A program made the position numbers and the translations under genes. Of a stretch of 64,000 bases of DNA, positions 1 through 9,061 are shown piece by piece; position 1 is the first letter of the stretch, and each line of letters starts with the position of its first letter. This DNA is from JALEFZ01 sp039817415. GTDB taxonomy: Bacteria; Bacteroidota; Bacteroidia; J057. The stretch spans positions 176,578-240,577 of the forward strand of contig JBCBVV010000005.1 of the NCBI GenBank assembly GCA_039817415.1, written 5' to 3'. Under the pieces are notes generated by a model, which saw only the letters and a program-made list of their open reading frames with translations, did no database searches and was not told the origin of the DNA.

Positions 1-2808
1 CCTGCGATGTTGCTCACCACAGCTGTCAGTTCCTTTATCCTGTATTGGTATGTGAAGGTGTTCCAGTCGATCATCAAAAACTCATTGGTCGAGATCGAGT
101 TTTCCAATATTTTCCAGACCAATATCTTCTCATATTTGATTCTGCTTGACGTAGGAATGCTGCTATTGGCCTGTATGTTTGCCATTATCATTCTTCTCAA
201 GCTCAATACACTCTTCGCCTCCAGATATCATTTCCCTGTGAGATGGATTTTCTTTCAGGTGGTATCACTGCTGGCGTTGAACCTTTATCTCAACATGGGA
301 GAATGGGATAAGGGATTGATGAATGCCCTATTTATAGGAATCATTCTGGTTGCTCAGTGCAGATACCCCTACAAATCCTTCTTTCAACAAGACGTTACCA
401 ATTACCTGATTTATGTTTTCGTTTTCTCCATCCTGGTAACCTATAACGTCATTCAGGGGGTAAATGAAAATAACAACCGGAAAGCGGCTCGTATCGCCCA
501 GTCGGTCCTGGGTTCTCAAGCTGCCAACACGGTATTTGCCTACGACAAGGCCACAACAAGAATAGAAGACGAACTCCCTATTATTCAGGGACAATATAGA
601 AATCAATACAACGCATCGGACTTTAGAGATTGGGTGGTCAGTCGCTACCTAAGTCCCAACTTCAAGGAGTTTGATGTATCCCTTTTCCTCTACAATGAGG
701 AAAAAGAAAGACTGGACACCAGCAGTACAGAAGCACCTTTATTTGGGTTAAACTTCGAGGAAATGGTAGTCAACAAAGGGGGGGAAAGAGCCTCCTCAAA
801 ATTTGACCTATACCGTCTTCCAGATGCTGCCAATAAATACCTCGATATCTATGTAGGCCGCCATGATTTGATCCTAGATCCTGATTCTGGTGGGGTAACT
901 TGGTTCTTGATGCAGCTTAAGCCTTCCTCCAATGAAGCGCGAGGTCTCTATCCTTCCCTGGCATTGGACCAAAGAGTTTATGATGACTTGAAAAGAATCA
1001 ACGCGCTAGACTATGCGGTCTATCGTGATGGGGTCCTCTTTGTAAAAAATGGAGAAGCCTCCTTCCCAACCATTTTGAAATATAGTGGCAAAGAAAAGGA
1101 TCTTCGCTCCTCTAAAGATGGAGATTCCTTCGAATACATCGAACAGATCGACATTGGAAAAGTCGTAGTGATCAGGTATACGAAGAAGTCATTCTACGAC
1201 TGGGTGACCACTTTTTCTCTGATCTTCTATTACTTCCTCCTGGCTGCCTTCATCTTTGTAGGTCTTCCCTATCTGATTACAAGGCGTTTGAGAAGAGGAT
1301 ACAAAGCCAATCCGATTCCACTACGGGCCAAGATTCGGAATGGGCTCTTGATCATTTCCGTTTTACCGATGATTGTCATCATTGCCCTTCTTTATCCTTT
1401 CGTTTCTGCTCATTACTACGAAAATACAGAGCAGGAACTGATCGAGGAGGCCAATCGACTTACCGAGGTTATGGAAAATGATTACCTCCAGTTGAAGCAA
1501 AACCCCTTTGGATTTGGTTTACAGTCTCAAAAAATCAAATTCCAGAAGGTCATTGACAGGCTAGAGAAACTATTGCTGAATGACATCAGTGTATTTGACT
1601 CAGATGGAAGACGAATTGCGACCACCCAACCTCAGATTGCAGAGAACGGAATTTATACTGACCTGATGCCTGTGGTAGCCCTCAAACAATTGTCGCGGGG
1701 ACAGCAATCCGAACTCGTTTTAAAAGAATCTATTGGACGGCTTGAGTATCTTTCTGCCTATCAGCCCATTGTAGGTGGAAATGGAAAACCTGCGGGTTAC
1801 ATAAACATTCCTTATTTAACCAAACAAGACCAACTGGAATCTCAAGTAATTGAATTCCTCGCTTATTTGGCAAACACCTACCTGCTTGTCTTCCTCTTAC
1901 TGAATGTGATTGCAGTACTTGTATCCAATACCATTACCAAGCCACTGGCAGTTGTTCAGCAAAGACTGGGTGATACGGGCTTAGGGGAGAAAAATGAGCC
2001 CATCGATTATCAATCCAATGATGAGATTGGAGACATTGTCCAGGCTTACAATCAAATGGTTGGCAAATTGGAACAGTCAGAGGAACAGATTGCGGCGAAC
2101 GAGCGGGAACTTGCTTGGCGACAAATGGCAAGGCAGGTTGCTCATGAAATTAAGAATCCCCTGACGCCCATGCGTCTTTCCATTCAGCATTTGCTGAGGA
2201 GTTACAAAGACAAGCCCGAAAAATTTGAGAAGATGTTCCCCAAGGTGATGAGTACCCTGATGGTGCAGATTGATTCGCTGGTGAACATTGCAAACTCATT
2301 CTCTGAGTTTGCCAAAATGCCTGAACCGATCAAACAACATGTACGCGTCAATGATATTCTGACCGAGGTAGTAGATTTGTATTCACAAGCTGATGATGCT
2401 ATTTGGTTAATCGACATTCCTTCCGATCCATTTATCTCCTACGCTGACAGGGACCAGCTTTCGCGCTGTTTCAACAACATTATCAAAAATGGCTTACAGG
2501 CTATTGACGATAATGGCATCATGCACGTTTCTATGAGAGTGCTGAGCGATAGAGCGAGAATCGAGATTAAAGACAATGGAAAGGGCATGACGGAAGAGGT
2601 TCAAAAAAGAATTTTTGAGCCTAGCTTCTCTACCAAAACCTCAGGAATGGGGCTTGGCCTGGCTATTGTGAAAAAAATCATTGAAAACATCGGAGGTAAA
2701 ATCGCATTTAGATCGGAACTCAATGTAGGAACGACCTTTGTGATTGAAATCCCTTCCACAGCGGCGCAGGATGAGGCAGAATCTCTTCAATTACAAAAGA
2801 TCAGTTAA
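1..2808 (+). CDS. NtrY-like membrane sensor histidine kinase (5' end outside window)
   Basis: Membrane-bound two-component sensor kinase that should autophosphorylate on His and pass the phosphate to a response regulator. The frame is open to the first base, so the N-terminus lies upstream. Numbering from the ATG at base 7: membrane segments near 5-20 and 40-65, a large periplasmic sensor region, further membrane segments near 400-430 and 445-470, and one before the HAMP linker (about 622-695, ITKPL at 642). The H-box VAHEIKNPLTPMRL holds the phospho-acceptor His713. An N-box (FNNIIKNGLQAI) follows near 821, then the ATP lid DNGKGM at 856 and GMGLGLAIV at 880. The KNPLTPM form is typical of NtrY kinases. 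No response regulator gene is visible in the window. The 13-nt gap to the next gene suggests co-transcription. Family call is firm; the signal sensed is unknown. Confidence 0.88.
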   Translation, partial: PAMLLTTAVSSFILYWYVKVFQSIIKNSLVEIEFSNIFQTNIFSYLILLDVGMLLLACMFAIIILLKLNTLFASRYHFPVRWIFFQVVSLLALNLYLNMGEWDKGLMNALFIGIILVAQCRYPYKSFFQQDVTNYLIYVFVFSILVTYNVIQGVNENNNRKAARIAQSVLGSQAANTVFAYDKATTRIEDELPIIQGQYRNQYNASDFRDWVVSRYLSPNFKEFDVSLFLYNEEKERLDTSSTEAPLFGLNFEEMVVNKGGERASSKFDLYRLPDAANKYLDIYVGRHDLILDPDSGGVTWFLMQLKPSSNEARGLYPSLALDQRVYDDLKRINALDYAVYRDGVLFVKNGEASFPTILKYSGKEKDLRSSKDGDSFEYIEQIDIGKVVVIRYTKKSFYDWVTTFSLIFYYFLLAAFIFVGLPYLITRRLRRGYKANPIPLRAKIRNGLLIISVLPMIVIIALLYPFVSAHYYENTEQELIEEANRLTEVMENDYLQLKQNPFGFGLQSQKIKFQKVIDRLEKLLLNDISVFDSDGRRIATTQPQIAENGIYTDLMPVVALKQLSRGQQSELVLKESIGRLEYLSAYQPIVGGNGKPAGYINIPYLTKQDQLESQVIEFLAYLANTYLLVFLLLNVIAVLVSNTITKPLAVVQQRLGDTGLGEKNEPIDYQSNDEIGDIVQAYNQMVGKLEQSEEQIAANERELAWRQMARQVAHEIKNPLTPMRLSIQHLLRSYKDKPEKFEKMFPKVMSTLMVQIDSLVNIANSFSEFAKMPEPIKQHVRVNDILTEVVDLYSQADDAIWLIDIPSDPFISYADRDQLSRCFNNIIKNGLQAIDDNGIMHVSMRVLSDRARIEIKDNGKGMTEEVQKRIFEPSFSTKTSGMGLGLAIVKKIIENIGGKIAFRSELNVGTTFVIEIPSTAAQDEAESLQLQKIS

Positions 2809-2821
2809 GTTATCACTACAT

Positions 2822-5800
2822 ATGAAGTGGGGATATGGCCTTCTTATGGGCCTTATCCCCTTTTTATTCATCAGCCCTGCCCATTCGCAGCATATTCAGC
2901 GAGATAGCATTAGCCTGGATTTTCCCTTACCAGATAGTCAACTCCTCTCACACTCCTTTCTCGTTCCATTTGCCGAGCAAATGACGAACTCTGAAGGAGG
3001 GCTTATTGCAGATTCTTTATTTTACATCAACTATGACAAAGGCATCCTTTATTGGAATTCTCTTCCTCAGGAAGATGGCCCCTTCTTGTTAAGCTATTCC
3101 TATTTTGCAGATCCTCCCCCGAAAAAATTATCCATTCGAACTTATCAGAATGTCCTAGACACCATCAGCAGGGAAATCAATCCAGACGTTATCATTATAC
3201 CCAGGGACCCTGCCAGCCAGTATTTTTGGCCAGAAGCAGATAACATCAGAAAGAGCGGAAGCTTGACTCAAGGAATTACAGTGGGTAACAACAGAAACCT
3301 TGGAATCAACTCGGGTATTCAGCTTCAGTTAGAGGGAGATTTAGGGGACGGACTGAAGATCGTAGGCGCCATAACAGACAACAATGTACCGGTCCAGCCC
3401 GATGGTTCCACGCAGCAAATTTCAGACTTTGATAAAGTATTCGTTAGGCTCTCAAAAGGGGGAATTAGTACCACCATTGGGGACTATGAAGTTTACAAGC
3501 GCTCCTCTTTATTTGGAAATTTTTACCGAAACGTACAGGGGCTTCAAGCAAATTATGAGAACAAAAGAGGGAAATTTCAGATCAGTGGAGCAGTAGCCAA
3601 GGGGCAATTTCATACAAACTCCTTCATGGGTCAAGAGGGCATTTCTGGGCCCTATCAATTGAGGGGAAGAAACAATGAGCTGTTCTTTCTCATCTTGGCA
3701 GGTAGTGAAAGGGTGTACTTGAATGGACAGTTGATGACAAGAGGGGAGAACTACGACTATGTAATCAATTATAACACCGCTGAGCTTACCTTCACCCCCA
3801 AACACGTGATCACCAATATCACACGGATTGTGATTGATTTTGAGTACACAGAGCAATCCTACAACCGTAGCCTCATGACTGCTCAGATGGAGCAGAATTT
3901 CCTCAAGGATGACCGCTTGAAGATCAAGTTCTCCTACGCCCGTGACGCGGATAACCCTGCTGCACCCTTTGATACAACCAATTATCAAGCAGCTCTGGAA
4001 GCCCTTATCAATGCCGGAGATCAGGACTTTGTATTTACCACTGGAGCGACCTTAGTGGATCCTGAATCAGGTCTTGGAAGATATGAGCAAAGAGATACTT
4101 TGGTCAATGGAGAGATCCAACCTTATTTCCGCTTTACCACCGACTCCTTGCTTGCAGCGTACAGGGTTTCTTTTTCTAATGTGGGGGAGGGAAATGGCCA
4201 TTATCAACTAGATCAGACGGTCAATGGAGCCAATCTGTTTGTTTGGGTAGGAGCAGATAGCCTTGGTAATCTTCAGGGTAATTTTGAGCCAGTTCGAAGA
4301 TGGGCCTTGCCCAAATTGCTTCAAGTGGCCGATTTACAGACCAATTTTGAGCTCACGGACAAGATCAATTTCTACTCAGAGGTAGCGGTAAGTAGCAATG
4401 ATCGAAACCGTCTTTCCACCTTAGATGATCAAGACAACATTGACCTGGCTAGCAGAAATGGCATAAGGGGCAAAAACATCAAATTAAGTGATTCGCTGAC
4501 AGCTTATTTCGATGTCAACTACCAATATGTTGGGGAGCGATACACCAATCTCGATAGATTGTATCAGGCTGAATACGGGAGGAAATGGAATTTTGACGAA
4601 AACCAAGAAAGGACAACCGAACAACTTGCCCAATACGAATTTGGCCTTAACCTGAAGAATGAATTACAAGTCAGAAGTGAAGGAGGATGGCGGTTTACAG
4701 GTCCTGGCAATGTAAGTCAACGACAGGTATATGAAGTCCTGAGCAGCACACCCAAATTCATTCAGGGAAATATGCGTTATACCCGTATTCAAACGAATCA
4801 GGAGAGCCTCAACAGCAGTTCCCTTTGGAATCGACTAGAGGGGGATGTTTTTCTTCCCATTAAGCGTTGGAGGCTAGGCAACGTAACTTGGATTGAGGAT
4901 AGAGATGACAGATTGGGAGATTCAATTCAGCAATCATCTTTCCGTTTTGTAGACCTAAAACCCTACATAAGGAGCGAGAATCTGAAAAAGCTCCAATTAG
5001 AACTCTCTTTTAATTACCGAAGAGATCAAGGATTGAATGAAGGGGAATGGCTAGAAAAATCCTTGGCTTATACCGCCTATCTTAGCGGGAAATGGGTCCC
5101 GCATCGTTCCTTTTCTTTTCAGCCTACTGTCGCATATCGAGTGTTTCAGGCAGGTGATAGTGTATTTCGTGCGCAAGGGCTAGAGGACAGTCGTGTCGTC
5201 AATGTCAACATGAAATCCCGTTTTGCTCCACAAAAAAAATGGGTCTTTGCCAACCTCCTCTATGAAGTTAACTCTGAACAATTGGCAGAAAGAGTAATTC
5301 GCTACATCCAAGTCAATCCAGGACAGGGAACCCACGTGTGGCTAGATTCTCTCTTCAACAACGATGGCATTCCAGATTTACAGGAGTTCCAATCTGCGGT
5401 AAACCCATTGATTGCCGATTATCTTCAAGTAGTCGTGCCGACCCGTGAGCTTGTTCCTACTTCACGTTTGTCTTTATCGGGTCTTATCCGATGGGATTTC
5501 AGAAATGTCATCAAGGCAGATTCCCAACGCTGGAAGGAAATATTCAGGCAAACACGGATTACCTCAAACTTAAGAATGACTCAAAACAAGAGTCAAAATT
5601 CGGCCTTTTCCTCCTATTTGATTGACATCACCAATCCATTTGAGGACAGCACACTGGTGAGTGCCAGCTATAATTTCCGTCAGGAAATCAGTTTTTTCCA
5701 AAACTCCTTAAGGGGAGACTTAAGATTTTACTACCTAACCAACCAGAGTAAGCTGTTTCTAGCAACGGGTGATGAGTTCCGAGGACTAGATTATTTTGGC

Positions 5801-6328
5801 AGCAAATTGCGCTATAACTTGGGGGGTGGAACCAAAAATAACCGCTCAGTCGAGGTGGAAGTAAGAGATGGGGGGAAGTTTGTCAATGCCCCTAATTTCG
5901 CCGCTAGGAACTATAATATCACTTTTTTAGAAATAGATCCTCAATTTAACCTGCAATTGAACCGTCGTATTCGTCTATCAAGTGGATATTCCTTCGCCTC
6001 GCGCATCAATAGAGACACAATCGGTATAGAAGACGCTAGGGTTCAAGTTCATAAGCTTATCTTTGAGGGAAGATTCAATATTGGAGATAGAAACAATATC
6101 AATACCCAATTAGAACTGGTACGAATCAACCAGGTAGGAGAAGCAGATTTGGCTGCCTCCCTTGAATTACGTCAAGGATTACAGCCAGGAAATAATGCAA
6201 TTTGGCGGGTATTCTTAACATTGTTCGTCTTGAAAAACGTAGAGCTCGGAATTACGTATGACGGTAGGGTTTCTTCAGAGATACCGGTAGTTCATACAGG
6301 GCGTGTACAGGCAAGAGCCTTTTTTTAA
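2822..6328 (+). CDS. SprA-like outer-membrane beta-barrel protein
   Basis: Large exported outer-membrane protein of about 1168 residues, probably without enzymatic function. I chose the ATG that opens MKWGYGLLMGLIPFLF, a signal peptide ending in PAHSQ. The frame runs 26 codons further upstream into the kinase gene, but that stretch does not look like a signal sequence. Residues 155-210 carry the Bacteroidota block seen in SprA and related barrels (GNNRNLGINS ... ITDNNVPVQP, then FDKVFVRL). Further on come many alternating aromatic/polar strands and a calcium-type loop (NNDGIPDLQEF), also common in this family. SprA itself is about twice as long, so this is a shorter relative and not the T9SS translocon. 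It lies 13 nt behind the kinase. Role unknown; a transport or plug function is a guess. Confidence 0.7.
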   Translation: MKWGYGLLMGLIPFLFISPAHSQHIQRDSISLDFPLPDSQLLSHSFLVPFAEQMTNSEGGLIADSLFYINYDKGILYWNSLPQEDGPFLLSYSYFADPPPKKLSIRTYQNVLDTISREINPDVIIIPRDPASQYFWPEADNIRKSGSLTQGITVGNNRNLGINSGIQLQLEGDLGDGLKIVGAITDNNVPVQPDGSTQQISDFDKVFVRLSKGGISTTIGDYEVYKRSSLFGNFYRNVQGLQANYENKRGKFQISGAVAKGQFHTNSFMGQEGISGPYQLRGRNNELFFLILAGSERVYLNGQLMTRGENYDYVINYNTAELTFTPKHVITNITRIVIDFEYTEQSYNRSLMTAQMEQNFLKDDRLKIKFSYARDADNPAAPFDTTNYQAALEALINAGDQDFVFTTGATLVDPESGLGRYEQRDTLVNGEIQPYFRFTTDSLLAAYRVSFSNVGEGNGHYQLDQTVNGANLFVWVGADSLGNLQGNFEPVRRWALPKLLQVADLQTNFELTDKINFYSEVAVSSNDRNRLSTLDDQDNIDLASRNGIRGKNIKLSDSLTAYFDVNYQYVGERYTNLDRLYQAEYGRKWNFDENQERTTEQLAQYEFGLNLKNELQVRSEGGWRFTGPGNVSQRQVYEVLSSTPKFIQGNMRYTRIQTNQESLNSSSLWNRLEGDVFLPIKRWRLGNVTWIEDRDDRLGDSIQQSSFRFVDLKPYIRSENLKKLQLELSFNYRRDQGLNEGEWLEKSLAYTAYLSGKWVPHRSFSFQPTVAYRVFQAGDSVFRAQGLEDSRVVNVNMKSRFAPQKKWVFANLLYEVNSEQLAERVIRYIQVNPGQGTHVWLDSLFNNDGIPDLQEFQSAVNPLIADYLQVVVPTRELVPTSRLSLSGLIRWDFRNVIKADSQRWKEIFRQTRITSNLRMTQNKSQNSAFSSYLIDITNPFEDSTLVSASYNFRQEISFFQNSLRGDLRFYYLTNQSKLFLATGDEFRGLDYFGSKLRYNLGGGTKNNRSVEVEVRDGGKFVNAPNFAARNYNITFLEIDPQFNLQLNRRIRLSSGYSFASRINRDTIGIEDARVQVHKLIFEGRFNIGDRNNINTQLELVRINQVGEADLAASLELRQGLQPGNNAIWRVFLTLFVLKNVELGITYDGRVSSEIPVVHTGRVQARAFF

Positions 6329-6583
6329 CATGCTTCATATTCCCCTTCGAAATTTTTAACTGCTAAAAACACTCATTACATCACACAATTGAATCTGAAT
6401 ATTTGATTTCTCCTAAGGCTCATTGGTGAAAAGGAATTTTTCTTACTTTTTCATATTTGTAGAATTTCTAGTCATTAATTAAACCTTTTAGCGCAAAGCC
6501 TTGGGAAATCTTACAATTAATTAATAGACAGCCTGTTCGTGGTTTCTGATTTTAATTGTATGTTCACATCAAACTAATGCACC

Positions 6584-7753
6584 ATGAAGGGTTTGTTACT
6601 TCTTATTGGAACTACAATCTTCTCCTACATCCTAAACAAATTTCTGTTGAGGTTCTCCAAAAACTTTGGAGTCGAAAGCAGACAGAATCAGCAATCGAGA
6701 ATTCGCTGGGGAAGTACTTCCAAACCCACTACCGGAGGGATCACATTCTACGTTAGCTTTCTGCTAGGTAGTATCATCTTATTGATCATTGAACCTGAAA
6801 TGATCGGCAAAGATATCATGAGCTCCTCTTATCTAGCCCTTTTCCTTTCAGCTACATTGGCATTTCTGATTGGATTTGCTGATGATGCCTATGGAACCAA
6901 ACCCTTGGCCAAATTCCTAGGACAGGTTATGTGTGGGGTAATCCTAATCGCTTTCGGAATTCACACCCAATACTTCTCCTACGCCGGAGATTATGGCATT
7001 TGGCTGGATTATGGCTTGACGCTCTTTTGGGTAGTTGGCTTGATGAATAGCCTCAATATGCTGGACAATATGGATGGCGTTACAGCTACTGTCGCTACCT
7101 CTATCATCATGACGACCATGGTCATGGTTATTTCCAGACAAGGCATGCATCCTATGTTCTTGGTCCTGACCATTGTGATGGGTGGATTCATCGGTTTTCT
7201 TTTCTGGAACTGGAATCCCGCCAAAGTCTACATGGGAGATACAGGTAGTATGTTTATCGGACTTGTCCTGGCTTTCTTCGGGATCAAATACTTCTGGAAC
7301 CTATCACCTGCACCTGACAACATCTCCTTTGTGAGAATGATGCTCATCCCAGTGATGGTCTTCATTGTTCCCATTATGGACACTACTTTCGTTTCCGTTT
7401 CAAGAATTTCAAGAGGTATCTCTCCCTTCATGGGAGGAAAAGATCACCTGACTCATAATTTGGCTAGAATTGGAGTTCCAGAACCACTGGTTCCTGTAAT
7501 TTTGGCTATGGTTACCATCATTTCTGGTATGTTGGCATTTTTCGCCTACAAGCTTACACCAGAGTGGAAAACCTTCTATTCGGCCCTATTCGCCATGTAT
7601 CCAGTTCTTATAGTAGGCCTCTTCTCCTTTTTATACGCTAAGGGAATGAGAATCCTGAAAATGAAAGAGCTATTGGCCAAAAGAGAAGAAGAGAAAAAGC
7701 AAGCTGCCGTTGAACGCAGAACAGAATTGGTTATTGAGCCAAAAGGACACTAA
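6584..7753 (+). CDS. MraY/WecA-type undecaprenyl-phosphate sugar-1-phosphate transferase
   Basis: Polytopic inner-membrane enzyme that moves a sugar-1-phosphate (usually GlcNAc-1-P) from a UDP-sugar to undecaprenyl phosphate, the first step of surface glycan assembly. About ten hydrophobic segments fill the 389 residues. Family signatures are in order: the Asp pair FADD at 98-101 (magnesium/nucleotide site), NMLDNMDG at 158-165, YMGDTGSMF near 216-224, and the cytoplasmic His motif GKDHLTHNL with H288 and H291. The last 30 residues are a charged, Lys/Glu-rich cytoplasmic tail. Length fits WecA/TagO better than MraY, and no peptidoglycan genes are adjacent. A terminator lies between it and the following glycosyltransferase. 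The exact sugar cannot be read from sequence. Confidence 0.88.
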   Translation: MKGLLLLIGTTIFSYILNKFLLRFSKNFGVESRQNQQSRIRWGSTSKPTTGGITFYVSFLLGSIILLIIEPEMIGKDIMSSSYLALFLSATLAFLIGFADDAYGTKPLAKFLGQVMCGVILIAFGIHTQYFSYAGDYGIWLDYGLTLFWVVGLMNSLNMLDNMDGVTATVATSIIMTTMVMVISRQGMHPMFLVLTIVMGGFIGFLFWNWNPAKVYMGDTGSMFIGLVLAFFGIKYFWNLSPAPDNISFVRMMLIPVMVFIVPIMDTTFVSVSRISRGISPFMGGKDHLTHNLARIGVPEPLVPVILAMVTIISGMLAFFAYKLTPEWKTFYSALFAMYPVLIVGLFSFLYAKGMRILKMKELLAKREEEKKQAAVERRTELVIEPKGH

Positions 7754-7779
7754 TATTCTATTAGATTTGAATAAAAAAT

Positions 7780-7803
7780 AACCCGGTTAAGGCCGGGTTT
7801 TTT
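7780..7803 (+). terminator. Intrinsic terminator after the WecA-like gene
   Basis: A seven-base stem AACCCGG / CCGGGTT with a six-base loop runs directly into a T-tract. It ends about ten bases before the next gene's ATG, so the glycosyltransferase is partly insulated from, or attenuated by, the upstream transcript. Confidence 0.85.
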
Positions 7804-7813
7804 ATGTTTGAGC

Positions 7814-9061
7814 ATGCATCTTCTTTACCTTCAGCAACTGTTCATCGTACCAGACTCTCCCGGCAATGTACGCAATTGGGAATTTGCCAGACAATGGTGG
7901 GAGTCAGGCTGGGACATCACCGTATGTACCACACATGCCCATTTGAAGGAACATGAAGACTATCCACATCCCAAGCAATTTCCCTACAAATGGACTTATC
8001 AGGGCCTTGATATCTATGTCTTTGATGTGGCGTATCAACACATGATGCCTTTCCCAAAAAGAATCCTCGCCTTTATCAAATTCTACAGGCAAGTCCTTAG
8101 ACAATTGCCTAAGTTGATAGAAGCTCCTGATGCTGTCTTAGCCTATACAGCTCCACTTTCTGTGGGGGAATTAGGAAGGAAACTGGCAGAACATTGGAAT
8201 ATCCCTTTTTTCTTGGAGGTCGCAGATGTATGGCCGGATGTACCGATAGATATGGGTATTATTCGCCAGCCACAACTCATCAAGTGGCTCCATAAACGGA
8301 CCAAAGCCATTTACGATCGGACACAACACATCTTTCCTTATTCCCCTGATATGAAATATCAGATTGAGGGCAAGGGTGTCCCCTCCAAAAAAGTAACCTC
8401 TATTGTCAATGGAACCCAGATTCAGGTATTTTCTGATAGAGCTATGCTTCACCATCCTAAGGGACAGGTTAAACTGCTCTATGCAGGTACCATCGGGATT
8501 GCCAATGATTTGAGTCAATTGATCAAAGCTATTGCCTTCCTTGAAGAACACGAAAATCTCAATATTCACTTGGATATAGTAGGGGATGGAAACGATGGAC
8601 AGCATGTAAGGAAACTATCCGAAGAGTTGGGTGTAAAAAGTATTTCATTTCATCCCAGGGTTTCAAGAACTGAACTTAAGAAGTATTGGGAGGAAGCCCA
8701 GATCGGAATTGTTTGCTTCAAAGCGGTTCGTGCGCTTCAGGCGAATGGGGCCACAAAATTTTTCGATTATCTAGCCTCGGGTATTCCCGTAATAGTCAAT
8801 TATGAGGGTTGGCAGAGCCAAATACTCAAACGGTATAACTGTGGCCTGAGCAGTGAACAGGGCAATATTCCTGCCCTTGCTCGCAACATAAAATTCCTAA
8901 CTACCTATTCAACTGTCCGCCTACGCATGGGAGGCAATGGACGTAGGCTAGCTCAAACCCAATTCAACAGAGAAGTCCTTGCCAGGCATATGCAAGAGGT
9001 CATCATGACGGAAATGGAATCAGCCAAGAAGGATAAGCATAGCAAAAAGGAAAAAGTCTAG
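7814..9061 (+). CDS. GT4 family glycosyltransferase
   Basis: GT-B fold retaining glycosyltransferase, expected to act at the cytoplasmic membrane face on a lipid-linked or surface glycan. I chose the ATG opening MHLLYLQQLF; a TTG two codons upstream is possible but lies in the terminator tail. The N-terminal domain has the acceptor-side pattern SPGNVRNWEFARQW (15-28) and EVADVWPD (135-142). The C-terminal domain begins near 218 with LLYAGTIG (221-228), followed by VGDGNDG and the donor-site motif GATKFFDYLASGIPVIV (312-328) with its conserved acidic/small-residue arrangement. The combination resembles WbuB/WcaI-like fucosamine and colanic-type transferases. Next to the WecA-like gene it most likely extends the same polysaccharide. 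Its stop codon abuts the stop of the convergent nuoN. Substrate unknown. Confidence 0.82.
   Translation: MHLLYLQQLFIVPDSPGNVRNWEFARQWWESGWDITVCTTHAHLKEHEDYPHPKQFPYKWTYQGLDIYVFDVAYQHMMPFPKRILAFIKFYRQVLRQLPKLIEAPDAVLAYTAPLSVGELGRKLAEHWNIPFFLEVADVWPDVPIDMGIIRQPQLIKWLHKRTKAIYDRTQHIFPYSPDMKYQIEGKGVPSKKVTSIVNGTQIQVFSDRAMLHHPKGQVKLLYAGTIGIANDLSQLIKAIAFLEEHENLNIHLDIVGDGNDGQHVRKLSEELGVKSISFHPRVSRTELKKYWEEAQIGIVCFKAVRALQANGATKFFDYLASGIPVIVNYEGWQSQILKRYNCGLSSEQGNIPALARNIKFLTTYSTVRLRMGGNGRRLAQTQFNREVLARHMQEVIMTEMESAKKDKHSKKEKV

Noticed and set aside
2744..2821. A 26-codon N-terminal extension of the SprA-like protein (MKSLPQRRRM...) overlapping the kinase gene.
   Set aside because: The ATG at 2822 gives a clean signal peptide and leaves a normal 13-nt gap, whereas the extension is basic, lacks signal features and overlaps coding sequence.
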